A DNA stretch of 64,000 bases from positions 239 to 64,238 of the forward strand of contig NZ_DLHN01000017.1 of NCBI RefSeq assembly GCF_002483235.1, in the 5' to 3' direction. The stretch is from Pedobacter glucosidilyticus. GTDB taxonomy: Bacteria; Bacteroidota; Bacteroidia; Sphingobacteriales; Sphingobacteriaceae. Numbering within the stretch: position 1 is the first letter of the stretch; each line of letters opens with the position of its first letter. Positions 26,740 to 35,306 of the stretch are shown in pieces. The notes below the pieces were generated by a model. That model saw only the letters and a program-made list of their open reading frames with translations, ran no database searches and was not told the origin of the DNA. Position numbers and translations under genes: made by a program.

Positions 26740-28272
26740 TTAAACGCCTAATAATAATCTTGCTGGATCTTCTAAAAGTTGTTTAACTCTCACTAAGAAA
26801 CCTACAGACTCGCGTCCATCAATAATACGATGGTCATAAGACAATGCTACATACATAATTGGTCTGATCACTACTTGTCCGTTTTCTGCAACTGGTCTTT
26901 CTACAATATTGTGCATACCTAATATTGCCGATTGTGGCGCATTAATAATAGGAGTAGATAACATAGAACCAAAAATACCACCATTGGTGATGGTAAAGTT
27001 GCCACCTGTCATTTCCTCGATAGTAAGCTTGTTCTCTCTTGCTTTTGTAGCTAAGCTGATAACTTCTTTCTCTATCTGAGCTAAAGACATTTTATCTGCA
27101 TTTCTAATGATGGGTACAACCAATCCCTTAGGCGCAGAAACAGCGATAGAAACATCAGCAAAATCACTGTAAACAATTTCATCACCATCTATTTTAGCCC
27201 CAACCGCAGGGAAATCTTTTAAGGCTTCTGTAACTGCTTTAGTAAAGAAAGACATAAAGCCTAAGCCAACGCCATGTTTCTCTTTAAACTGGTCTTTATA
27301 TTTTTTCCTAAGCTCCATTACCGGCGCCATATTAACTTCGTTAAAAGTAGTTAACATAGCGGTTTCATTTTTAACTGAAACTAAACGTTTAGCAATAGTT
27401 TTTCTTAGCGAACTCATTTTCTCACGACGTTCTACTCTATCGCCACTAACAGCGGTTGCACTTGGCTGGCTAACCGCAGCTTTTGCTGGAGCACTTGCTG
27501 GCTTAGCTGCTTGAGCGTTATTAGCATCTTCTTTTGTGATTCTACCTCCTACGCCAGTTCCACTTACTGCGCTAGGGCTGATACCTTTTTCTGCTAAAAT
27601 CTTTGCAGCTGCCGGAGAAGGTGTTTTATCTGCATATGAACTGCCTTCTGCTTTAGCCGAGCTTGCTGCTGGTGCTGTTGCCGGAGCAGAAGAAACCGTC
27701 TTTGCAGAAACACCTGCCGAACCACTAATGGATGCAACTAAGGCTCCAATCTCTAATACATCACCTTCTTTAGCTATCGTTTTTAAGATACCAGCACTTT
27801 CTGCAGGTAATTCAAATGTTGCTTTATCAGATTCTAATTCTGCAATCACCTCATCCATAGCCACTTCATCACCATCAGCTTTTAACCATTTGGTTAAAGT
27901 AACTTCTGCGATTGACTCTCCAACTGCCGGAACTTTTACTTCTACAACACCGCTACCAGTAGAAGCTGGTGCAGCTGCTGGAGCTGCTTCTTCTTTAGAA
28001 GTTGCCTCAGAAGTTTCTTCTTTCGCCGGAGCAGAAGTTGAACCTTCTATTTTGCAAACTAAAGCTCCAATTTCTAATGTATCACCCTCTTTAGCAATAG
28101 TTTTTAATACTCCTGCACCCTCTGCAGTAAGCTCAAATGTAGCTTTATCTGATTCCAGTTCTGCAATAACTTCATCCATTTCTACATGATCTCCATCAGA
28201 TTTGATCCATCTGGAAAGGATCACTTCAGTTATAGACTCGCCTACTGCAGGCACTTTAATTTCTAAGCTCAT
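26740..28272 (-). CDS. odhB: 2-oxoglutarate dehydrogenase E2 with two lipoyl domains
   Basis: OdhB is the dihydrolipoyl succinyltransferase of the 2-oxoglutarate dehydrogenase complex. The 510-residue protein carries two near-identical lipoyl domains, about residues 1-78 and 109-186. Each contains AELESDKATFEL, with the lipoyl lysines at Lys43 and Lys150. A peripheral-subunit-binding domain follows at about 217-252 (TPSPAAAKILAEKGIS, GVGGRITKEDA). The acyltransferase domain from about residue 280 includes SYDHRIIDGRE with catalytic His481 and Asp485. Ala/Pro/Ser-rich linkers join the parts. Most E2o proteins have one lipoyl domain. It is downstream of sucA by 29 bases in the same operon. Confidence 0.94.
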   Translation of the reverse strand: MSLEIKVPAVGESITEVILSRWIKSDGDHVEMDEVIAELESDKATFELTAEGAGVLKTIAKEGDTLEIGALVCKIEGSTSAPAKEETSEATSKEEAAPAAAPASTGSGVVEVKVPAVGESIAEVTLTKWLKADGDEVAMDEVIAELESDKATFELPAESAGILKTIAKEGDVLEIGALVASISGSAGVSAKTVSSAPATAPAASSAKAEGSSYADKTPSPAAAKILAEKGISPSAVSGTGVGGRITKEDANNAQAAKPASAPAKAAVSQPSATAVSGDRVERREKMSSLRKTIAKRLVSVKNETAMLTTFNEVNMAPVMELRKKYKDQFKEKHGVGLGFMSFFTKAVTEALKDFPAVGAKIDGDEIVYSDFADVSIAVSAPKGLVVPIIRNADKMSLAQIEKEVISLATKARENKLTIEEMTGGNFTITNGGIFGSMLSTPIINAPQSAILGMHNIVERPVAENGQVVIRPIMYVALSYDHRIIDGRESVGFLVRVKQLLEDPARLLLGV

Positions 28273-28301
28273 AAATACGCTATTATATATTTGATATATG
28301 A

Positions 28302-31109
28302 TTAATCTACTTTAGCAGTTTTAGCGGTTGACGCTTTTTTTACTACTTCTTTAACTTGCTCTGTATTTTTTATCTCGAAAGCTTTAGCTACTATGGCAGC
28401 TTGCTCTGCTAAGTGTAATTTTGCGAAACCTGTTGCAGGGCTGCTGCTTGGTTTTCTAGAAATTACATCAAAATCAAATTTAGATTTTCTAAACACTCTA
28501 CTGATAAATGGCCAAGCACCCATATTTTCTGGTTCTTCTTGTACCCAGATAAACTCAGCATTGCTATATTTCTCTCTAATTTTGTCTAACTGTGCAAAAG
28601 GAGTAGGATACATTTGCTCTAATCTTACAATAGCAATGTCTTTTCTATTTAACTTTTCTTTCTCCTCTTGTAAGTCGTAGAAAATTTTACCAGTACATAT
28701 TAACACACGTTTAACTTCTTTCGCTTTCGCTGAGGCATCATCAATAACCTCTTGGAATTTATTATTGGTAAAATCTTCTAAAGGAGAAACGCATTTAGGG
28801 AATCTCAACAAGCTCTTAGGTGTAAATACAACTAAAGGCTTACGAATTTCTCTTTTTAACTGGCGACGTAATACATGGAAAAATTGAGCTGGTGTTGTAC
28901 AATTCACAACGCTCATATTATACTCTGCACAAAGTTCTAAAAAGCGCTCAACCCTTGCAGAAGAGTGTTCTGGACCTTGTCCCTCGTAGCCATGTGGCAA
29001 TAACATCACCAAACCATTAGCTCTTTGCCATTTGGTTTCTGCTGATGATATGTATTGGTCTACAACAATTTGAGCTCCGTTGAAGAAATCACCAAATTGT
29101 GCTTCCCAAATAGTTAAAGCATAAGGATTTGCCATGGCGTAACCATACTCAAAACCTAATACACCGTATTCTGAAAGGTGAGAGTTATAAATCTCAAAAG
29201 GAGCTTGCTTTTCTGATACTTGTGTTAAAGGAGTGTATTCTTCTTCAGAATCTTCTACTTTAACTACCGCATGACGGTGAGAGAATGTACCTCTTTCAAC
29301 ATCCTGACCGCTTATTCTTACTCGGTTACCTTCGTTAACTAAAGTTCCATAAGCCATCAACTCACCCATTGCCCAATCAAAAACATGGGTTTCGTTAACC
29401 ATTTTCTTGCGATCTTTAAATAAACGATCTACTTTAGATAAGAATTTCTTATCTGTTGGTAAGTCGGTAATTTTAGAAGCTATTTTTAAGAAAGTATCTT
29501 TATCTACGCTGGTATCTGGAGATGATGCAAAATCTTCTTCTTTAGAGAACCTTACTTCTGTCCATGCACCAGAGAAAACTGGGTTTATTGGTGCACCTTC
29601 ATCTTCTTTAGATTCATTTAATCTTTCTTGTAAAAGATCTCTGAATTCTTTATCCATTTGTTTTGCCAAATTGGCATCAACAGCACCAGAAGCTTTAAGT
29701 TTTTCAAGATAAATCTCTCTTGGGTTTGGATGTTTTTCTATGGTTTTATAAAGAAGTGGCTGTGTGAATCTAGGTTCATCAGACTCGTTATGTCCATATC
29801 TTCTGTAGCATAAAATATCTATAAATACATCGTTATGAAAACGCTGACGATATTCCATAGCCATGTTGATGGCATACACTACTGCTTCAGGATCATCACC
29901 ATTTACGTGGAAAACTGGCGATAAAGTAACTTTTGCAATATCTGTACAGTAAGTTGATGAACGAGCATCTTTAAAGTTAGTAGTAAAACCTACTTGGTTA
30001 TTGATAACCAAATGGATGGTACCACCTGTTTTATAAGCATCTAACTTTGCCATTTGTAAAACCTCATAAACCAAACCTTGACCGGCTACAGAGGCATCAC
30101 CATGAATTAAGATAGGAGCAATTTTCTTATAATCGCTACCGTATTTCATATCCATTTTAGATCTTGATAAACCTTCTACAATAGCACCCACGGTTTCTAA
30201 GTGAGAAGGGTTAGGGCATAGACTTAAATGAACTTTATTATTGTTAGAGGTTTCTACATCAGTAGAAAAGCCCATGTGGTATTTAACATCACCGCCAAAA
30301 GGTAAATCTTTATTGTATTTACCATCAAACTCAGAGAAAATATCTTTATATGTTTTACCCATGATATTGGCTAAAACATTTAAACGACCACGGTGGGCCA
30401 TACCAATAACAAATTCTTGGATACCTAACTCTGCTCCTTTCTCTATAACCGAGTCTAAAGCAGGTATTAAAGATTCTGCTCCTTCTAAAGAAAAACGTTT
30501 CTGACCTAAGAATTTTGTTCCTAAGAAGCTCTCAAAAACTACAGCTTGGTTAAGCTTTTGTAGAATTCTCTTTTTCTTCTCGGTATCAAAATTTGGCAGG
30601 TTACGACTAGATTCCATACGCTCTTCAAACCATTTAAATTTGATAGGATTACGCATGTATCTATACTCAACACCGATAGATTGGCAATAAGTATCTTCTA
30701 ATAGTTGATAAATATCTCTCAGTTTAGCAGGACCTAAACCAACTTCAACACCTGCATTAAATACGGTGTCTAAATCAGCATCGGTAAAACCAAAAGTTTC
30801 TATACCCTTACCAGGATAATATTTTCTTCTTTCTCTTACAGGGTTGGTTTTGGTAAACAAATGGCCTCTGGTACGATAGCCATTAATCATGTTCAAAACA
30901 TTAATTTCCTTTAATACATGATCTGGAGTGGAATTTACAGATACATTTTCGGTACTGTTTCCGTCTACTGCCTGTTGGCCAAAATCAAATCCTTCGAAAA
31001 ATTTCTGCCAGCCAAAATCTACTGATTGCGGATCTTCTTTATATGATTGATAAAGGGAATCTATATAGGCAGAATCTGCGTTACTTAGGTATGAAAAACT
31101 ATCCATCAA
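28302..31109 (-). CDS. sucA: 2-oxoglutarate dehydrogenase E1 component
   Basis: SucA decarboxylates 2-oxoglutarate with thiamine diphosphate. The 935-residue protein has the E1o N-terminus (SYLSNADSAYIDSLYQSYKEDPQSVD), used for E2 contact. The catalytic core contains GMAHRGRLNVLANIMGK, the thiamine diphosphate motif region IHGDASVAGQGLVYEVLQM and VYAINMAMEYRQRF. The transketolase-like part shows RISGQDVERGTFSHRHAV and LLPHGYEGQGPEHSSAR. All are standard. It is the first gene of the sucA-odhB operon, with its promoter next to a 20-base palindrome. Confidence 0.97.
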   Translation of the reverse strand: MMDSFSYLSNADSAYIDSLYQSYKEDPQSVDFGWQKFFEGFDFGQQAVDGNSTENVSVNSTPDHVLKEINVLNMINGYRTRGHLFTKTNPVRERRKYYPGKGIETFGFTDADLDTVFNAGVEVGLGPAKLRDIYQLLEDTYCQSIGVEYRYMRNPIKFKWFEERMESSRNLPNFDTEKKKRILQKLNQAVVFESFLGTKFLGQKRFSLEGAESLIPALDSVIEKGAELGIQEFVIGMAHRGRLNVLANIMGKTYKDIFSEFDGKYNKDLPFGGDVKYHMGFSTDVETSNNNKVHLSLCPNPSHLETVGAIVEGLSRSKMDMKYGSDYKKIAPILIHGDASVAGQGLVYEVLQMAKLDAYKTGGTIHLVINNQVGFTTNFKDARSSTYCTDIAKVTLSPVFHVNGDDPEAVVYAINMAMEYRQRFHNDVFIDILCYRRYGHNESDEPRFTQPLLYKTIEKHPNPREIYLEKLKASGAVDANLAKQMDKEFRDLLQERLNESKEDEGAPINPVFSGAWTEVRFSKEEDFASSPDTSVDKDTFLKIASKITDLPTDKKFLSKVDRLFKDRKKMVNETHVFDWAMGELMAYGTLVNEGNRVRISGQDVERGTFSHRHAVVKVEDSEEEYTPLTQVSEKQAPFEIYNSHLSEYGVLGFEYGYAMANPYALTIWEAQFGDFFNGAQIVVDQYISSAETKWQRANGLVMLLPHGYEGQGPEHSSARVERFLELCAEYNMSVVNCTTPAQFFHVLRRQLKREIRKPLVVFTPKSLLRFPKCVSPLEDFTNNKFQEVIDDASAKAKEVKRVLICTGKIFYDLQEEKEKLNRKDIAIVRLEQMYPTPFAQLDKIREKYSNAEFIWVQEEPENMGAWPFISRVFRKSKFDFDVISRKPSSSPATGFAKLHLAEQAAIVAKAFEIKNTEQVKEVVKKASTAKTAKVD

Positions 31110-31129
31110 AAACTAATTCTTTATAAGGG

Positions 31130-31138
31130 GCAAAAGTA
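31130..31138 (-). promoter_or_regulatory. -7 box of the sucA promoter
   Basis: On the minus strand the sequence is TACTTTTGC, an exact TAnnTTTG match followed by C, about 21 bases before the sucA start codon. A TTTG -33 box at the right distance is not clear. Confidence 0.5.
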
Positions 31139-31178
31139 AAAAATAGGTTTGTAAACCACTAATTTAAAAGGCTTAAAT

Positions 31179-31198
31179 ATTCAAATAATTATTTGAAT
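31179..31198. promoter_or_regulatory. 20-base perfect palindrome upstream of sucA
   Basis: ATTCAAATAATTATTTGAAT is a perfect inverted repeat. It abuts the stop codon of the MerR gene and lies about 40 bases upstream of the sucA -7 box. It may be an operator for sucA; a terminator is less likely because there is no GC-rich stem. Confidence 0.45.
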
Positions 31199-32098
31199 TT
31201 AAGAAGCTATGCTCATATTTAACTTTTCTATGATACTTGCAAACTCTCCTATATTTTTCACGATGATGATTTTCTCTTCTTTATTAGTCTCTTGACTGGT
31301 AATTAAACTCCCTGTAAGAATTAAGGGGGTTTGGCCAATGGCATTTTTAATTTTAGAGACTGCATCATCAACATCCGTATCGGTATTTAAAACTGTTAAT
31401 ACGGATAATACAAAATCAGGCTCATAATAATTTACAACCTCGGCTAAGCTTTCATAAGGGAGATTTTGACCTAAATATAAAACATGGTGACCATTACTTC
31501 TTAGCATATATTGTGCAAACAACAAGCCTACCTGGTGATGTTCATTAGGTGGTAAAAAGAGTAAATATCTTTTACCTTGTTTATTAATTTTTTTATTGAA
31601 TTGTGTGGTACAATAAATGATTTTTTGCTCTATTTTGTGCGTAGCAAAGTGCTCGTGTGCTGGGTTAATGGTACCAACTTGCCACATAAAACCTACTTTT
31701 CTTAAAAAAGGGAAAACGATTTCGGCTACAGCCGTTTCCATTCCCATTTCTCTGATACAAGTACTTAAAATTTCATCAAACTCTTCATCATCCATTTTTA
31801 ACATGGCATTTGAAAGCATTTGAACCTGAATATTGGTATTGTAATGATTTTCTTTGAGTGAGGCAACCAGTTGATTGATTTCTTCACTATTCATTTGAGA
31901 AATCTTACTGATTTTATACCCGTTTTCATTTAATGTTGCGATGTTAAGGAACATGCACAAATCCTGATCATCATAATAACGGATGTTGGTTTCCGTACGT
32001 TTTGGCGTGAAGAAATTATAACGTTGTTCCCACACCCTAATGGTATGGGCTTTTATACCAGTTAAGTTCTCAATATCACTAATAGAAAATCTTTTCAC
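31199..32098 (-). CDS. MerR regulator with cobalamin-binding domain (CarH/LitR-like)
   Basis: The 299-residue protein has an N-terminal MerR winged helix (FSISDIENLTGIKAHTIRVW and EQRYNFFTPKRT, residues 4-34). A helical bundle follows, containing Trp139 and then Glu149-His150 (GTINPAHEHFATHKI). The Rossmann-type B12 domain from about residue 176 carries ExHxxG as Glu186, His188, Gly191 (NEHHQVG). In CarH the same Trp-x9-Glu-His spacing packs against adenosylcobalamin, and the histidine of DxHxxG is the lower ligand. The residue after Trp139 is Gln, where Thermus CarH has the light-state ligand histidine. It lies 81 bases downstream of a photolyase gene on the same strand. A light- or B12-responsive repressor is inferred. 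Confidence 0.85.
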   Translation of the reverse strand: MKRFSISDIENLTGIKAHTIRVWEQRYNFFTPKRTETNIRYYDDQDLCMFLNIATLNENGYKISKISQMNSEEINQLVASLKENHYNTNIQVQMLSNAMLKMDDEEFDEILSTCIREMGMETAVAEIVFPFLRKVGFMWQVGTINPAHEHFATHKIEQKIIYCTTQFNKKINKQGKRYLLFLPPNEHHQVGLLFAQYMLRSNGHHVLYLGQNLPYESLAEVVNYYEPDFVLSVLTVLNTDTDVDDAVSKIKNAIGQTPLILTGSLITSQETNKEEKIIIVKNIGEFASIIEKLNMSIAS

Positions 32099-32157
32099 CT
32101 TACCTGTTTTATAGCTACTTCTGCTTTAGAGTTATTGCAGTAACAAGCTAATGTTAA

Positions 32158-32173
32158 ATTTGTTTAAACAAAT
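32158..32173. promoter_or_regulatory. Palindromic operator candidate in the MerR-gene promoter
   Basis: ATTTGTTTAAACAAAT is a perfect 16-base palindrome. It starts 2 bases past the inferred -7 box on the minus strand and covers the likely transcription start. That position suits autorepression by the MerR product. Confidence 0.5.
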
Positions 32174-32174
32174 A

Positions 32175-32204
32175 CAAATTTACAAGCTGTTTAGATTTTC
32201 CAAA
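32175..32204 (-). promoter_or_regulatory. Promoter of the cobalamin-type MerR gene
   Basis: On the minus strand TTTG (32201-32204) is followed after 18 bases by TAAATTTG (32175-32182). This fits the Bacteroidota TTTG/TAnnTTTG pattern with a spacer one base short. It overlaps the end of the photolyase gene, so the MerR gene may be both read through and separately started. Confidence 0.5.
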
Positions 32205-33715
32205 TATTTTTTTGCTTGTTCTGAAATTTTTTCTTTCTCCGTAGGTTCCATTTTTTCTAAGAGTTTATACATCATAGAAACCCGCTGATTATTTTTTAAT
32301 TTATCTTCTTGTTCTATATAAAAGTTCCAATACAAACTATTGAATGGGCATGCCTTATTTCCATATCTTTTGGTCTTATCATAAAAACAATTTTTACAAT
32401 AATTACTCATTTTATCAATATAGTTGGCAGATGAAACATAAGGTTTACTTCCAACAATGCCTCCATCTGCAAATTGACTCATACCTCTGGTATTGGTAAT
32501 TTGCACCCATTCTATGGCATCTGTGTAAACGCCTAAAAACCAATTATCAACTTCTGTTGGATGGATACCTGCCAACAAGGTAAAATTTCCAATCACCATT
32601 AAGCGCTGTATATGATGTGCGTAAGCATTTTCTAAAGAATTAGCTATACAGTGCTTTAGGCAGTGCATTTTCACTTTTCCATCCCAAAACCAATCTGGCA
32701 AAGGAGCATTGTAGTTGAAGAAATTTTTTTCTTTAAAGCCAGGCATTTCTGCCCAGTAAATTCCACGCATATACTCTCGCCAACCTATCACTTGCCTGGT
32801 AAACCCTTCTACTTGGGCAATGGTAATGCTGTTTTGATGATGCTCCCAATATTTTATAACTTGCTGTATAATTTCATTGGGACTAATGATTTTTAAGTTG
32901 AGTACAAAAGATAATCGGGAATGAAATAGTGTTACATGCTCTTTCAGCATGGCGTCTTCATAAGTACCAAAAGCGGGTAAAAGTTCTTGGCAAAAGTAGT
33001 CTAACAGCGCAAAAGCTTCTTGCCTACCAACCGGGTAATCAAATTCTTTTTTATTGATTTCGCCCATATAAGGAACCTGCATTTTTTCAAGTAAGTTTAC
33101 CAACTCGGTAACATCCCTTTTAAAAATTAAAGGTTCTTTCAAAGGCACTTTTCCATCATATTTTTTTCTATTATCAGCATCAAAATTCCATTGACCACCT
33201 GTTGGGTTAAGTTGGCTATCCACCAATAGATGATGCTTTTTACGCATATACCTGTAGAAGTTTTCCATGAGGTATTGCTTTTTCCCCTTGAAAAAGTCTT
33301 TTACTTCATTTCTTGAAGTTAGAAAGTGATGGGTATCATAGACTTTACTTTCTTTAAATTCCTTTTGGATTTCTTTTAAAGTTTCATCTAGCCTTAATTC
33401 ATCTGGTAATTGATACTCAAATTTCTTGATGTTTAGCTTTTGCTTAAGCCAGATTAAGTTTGCTCTAAAATCTTGTTGATTTTCTGCGCTATCTAGATAA
33501 AAGTAAATTACATGATGCCCTTGTTGTTTAAGACTCAGTGCAAAATGCCTCATATTAAGGAAAAAACCGACAATTTTTTGGATATGATGTTTCACATATA
33601 ATTGTTCTGGCATAATTTCCATCATCACATAGGTAACATCCTTTTGCTTATCAGCAAACCAAAGATGTCGACAATTGAGTTGATCTCCTAAAATTAACCT
33701 CAAGGTTTTGGACAT
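32180..33715 (-). CDS. Iron-sulfur photolyase/cryptochrome (FeS-BCP, PhrB type)
   Basis: This is a 511-residue member of the prokaryotic photolyase-related group that repairs 6-4 photoproducts and carries a [4Fe-4S] cluster. The N-terminus, TLRLILGDQLNCRHLWF, is the family signature of the antenna domain. The C-terminal half has NPTGGQWNFDADNRKK, REYMRGIYWAEMP and ANSLENAYAHHIQRLMV. Cluster ligands can be seen as Cys-x2-Cys-x12-Cys in the segment YCKNCFYDKTKRYGNKAC, plus an upstream cysteine in MHCLKHC. The spacing equals that of Agrobacterium PhrB as I recall it. It sits upstream of the cobalamin-type MerR gene. Confidence 0.92.
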   Translation of the reverse strand: MSKTLRLILGDQLNCRHLWFADKQKDVTYVMMEIMPEQLYVKHHIQKIVGFFLNMRHFALSLKQQGHHVIYFYLDSAENQQDFRANLIWLKQKLNIKKFEYQLPDELRLDETLKEIQKEFKESKVYDTHHFLTSRNEVKDFFKGKKQYLMENFYRYMRKKHHLLVDSQLNPTGGQWNFDADNRKKYDGKVPLKEPLIFKRDVTELVNLLEKMQVPYMGEINKKEFDYPVGRQEAFALLDYFCQELLPAFGTYEDAMLKEHVTLFHSRLSFVLNLKIISPNEIIQQVIKYWEHHQNSITIAQVEGFTRQVIGWREYMRGIYWAEMPGFKEKNFFNYNAPLPDWFWDGKVKMHCLKHCIANSLENAYAHHIQRLMVIGNFTLLAGIHPTEVDNWFLGVYTDAIEWVQITNTRGMSQFADGGIVGSKPYVSSANYIDKMSNYCKNCFYDKTKRYGNKACPFNSLYWNFYIEQEDKLKNNQRVSMMYKLLEKMEPTEKEKISEQAKKYLENLNSL

Positions 33716-33789
33716 TTAGAGTCAACATGTAAAATGCAATTTGGTTTTGCATTATTTTATGGGTTTTGATAACCTGTGTATTTTCTTAT

Positions 33790-34860
33790 TCAATCCATAT
33801 TCGGATAATACTTTCTTCTAAACCAAAAAGCTAAATTTACCAAAGCTATTAAAGCGGGTACTTCTACTAAAGGACCAATTACTCCGGCGAAAGCCTGCCC
33901 AGAGTTAATACCAAAAACACCAATGGCAACGGCTATAGCCAGTTCAAAATTATTTCCGGTGGCTGTAAAAGCTATAGATGTTGATTTTGAATAATCGGCG
34001 CCAAAATATTTTCCTATGTAAAAACTCAGGATAAACATCACCACAAAGTAAATGAGTAAGGGGATGGCAATTCTAACCACATCTAGAGGTATTTGTATCA
34101 TCAATTTACCTTTTAGGCTAAACATCACCACAATGGTAAAAAGTAAGGCAATTAAGGTAATGGGTGATATAAAAGGAACAAATTTTTCTTGAAACCAAGT
34201 TTCGCCTTTTAATTTTATCAGGCCATATCTGCTTATAATACCCATCAAGAAGGGAATACCTAAGTAAATGAAAACACTTTCGGCAATTTGACTCATGGTA
34301 ATATCAACAGCTAAACTGCTTAAGCCAAAATAGGGAGGCAAAACGGTTATAAAAAGATAAGCATACACACTGTACAAAAGCACTTGAAAAATACTGTTTA
34401 AGGCAATTAAACCAGCAGCATACTCTCGGTTTCCTTCGGCAAGTTCATTCCAAACCACTACCATCGCGATACATCGGGCCAGACCAATTAAAATTAAGCC
34501 CACCATATACTCGGGGTAATTAGCTAAAAAAGTAATAGCCAAAATAAACATCAAAACAGGGCCAATAACCCAATTTAGAATAAGCGAAGCGCTTAACACT
34601 TTGGTATTTTTAAATACCTCGCCCATGTTTTCATATTTTACTTTTGCTAGCGGCGGATACATCATCAAAATTAAACCTATGGCTAATGGGATATTGGTTG
34701 TTCCACTAGAAAAAGAATTGATAAAAGCAGAAGACGACGGAAGAAAATAACCCAGAGCCACGCCCAATATCATGGCCATAAAAATCCATAAGGTTAAATT
34801 ACGATCTAGAAAGCCTAACTTTTTTCGCTCTACCGCCGGAGCACAGTTATTTGCCGACAT
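33790..34860 (-). CDS. acr3: ACR3-type arsenite efflux permease
   Basis: Acr3 exports arsenite, and in some cases antimonite, across the inner membrane. The 356-residue protein has about ten hydrophobic segments and the family phrases TTNIPLAIGLILMMYPPLAKV, LILNWVIGPVLMF and IGLARCIAMVVVWNELA, in which the conserved cysteine is needed for transport. FTATGNNFELAIAVAIGVFG and GVIGPLVEVPALIALV are near the C-terminus. It is the last gene of an ars operon and starts one base after the arsC stop. Confidence 0.94.
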   Translation of the reverse strand: MSANNCAPAVERKKLGFLDRNLTLWIFMAMILGVALGYFLPSSSAFINSFSSGTTNIPLAIGLILMMYPPLAKVKYENMGEVFKNTKVLSASLILNWVIGPVLMFILAITFLANYPEYMVGLILIGLARCIAMVVVWNELAEGNREYAAGLIALNSIFQVLLYSVYAYLFITVLPPYFGLSSLAVDITMSQIAESVFIYLGIPFLMGIISRYGLIKLKGETWFQEKFVPFISPITLIALLFTIVVMFSLKGKLMIQIPLDVVRIAIPLLIYFVVMFILSFYIGKYFGADYSKSTSIAFTATGNNFELAIAVAIGVFGINSGQAFAGVIGPLVEVPALIALVNLAFWFRRKYYPNMD

Positions 34861-34861
34861 A

Positions 34862-35281
34862 TTAATCTTTTTTAACGTGGGTGTTTACAAAGTTTTGTGC
34901 GTAGTTTTTAATCATCTCCCTCACTTCTCTAAACTGAGCCATAATTTCCTCTTCTGTACCTTGTGCTTTAGCTGGATCAGGGAAATTATAATGAAATTTC
35001 TGAGCCTGAGTTGGAAAATACGGGCAGTTTTCTTTAGCATGATCACAAACGGTTATCATATAATCAAAATCTATGCTAGTGTATTCATCAACATGGTTAG
35101 AAGTATGCTTAGAAATGTCTATACCATCTTCTTGCATGGTAGCAATTGCCCTTGGGTTTACACCATGTGTTTCTATCCCAGCACTGTAAATATTTGCATG
35201 GTTTTGTGCAAAATGCTTTAAATAACCTTCAGCAATTTGGCTTCTACAACTATTGCCGGTACATAAAACTAAAATATTCAT
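34862..35281 (-). CDS. arsC: Arsenate reductase, low-molecular-weight phosphatase type
   Basis: ArsC reduces arsenate to arsenite for export. The 139 residues start MNILVLCTGNSCRSQIAEGY, with the phosphatase-type P-loop CxGNxCRS (Cys7 and Cys12). The later segment MITVCDHAKENCPYFP carries the redox cysteines of the thioredoxin-coupled class, followed by HYNFPDPAKAQGTEEE. The length is normal. The neighbours are Acr3, an ArsR-family regulator and a DUF6428 protein in one operon. Confidence 0.93.
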   Translation of the reverse strand: MNILVLCTGNSCRSQIAEGYLKHFAQNHANIYSAGIETHGVNPRAIATMQEDGIDISKHTSNHVDEYTSIDFDYMITVCDHAKENCPYFPTQAQKFHYNFPDPAKAQGTEEEIMAQFREVREMIKNYAQNFVNTHVKKD

Positions 35282-35306
35282 CTATCAGATTTTAAATTAT
35301 TGATGA

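Noticed and set aside
27536..28189. Long plus-strand open frame of 217 codons
   Set aside because: It is antisense to odhB. The Ala/Ser/Pro-rich product mirrors the GC-richer linker and lipoyl repeats of odhB and has no family signature.
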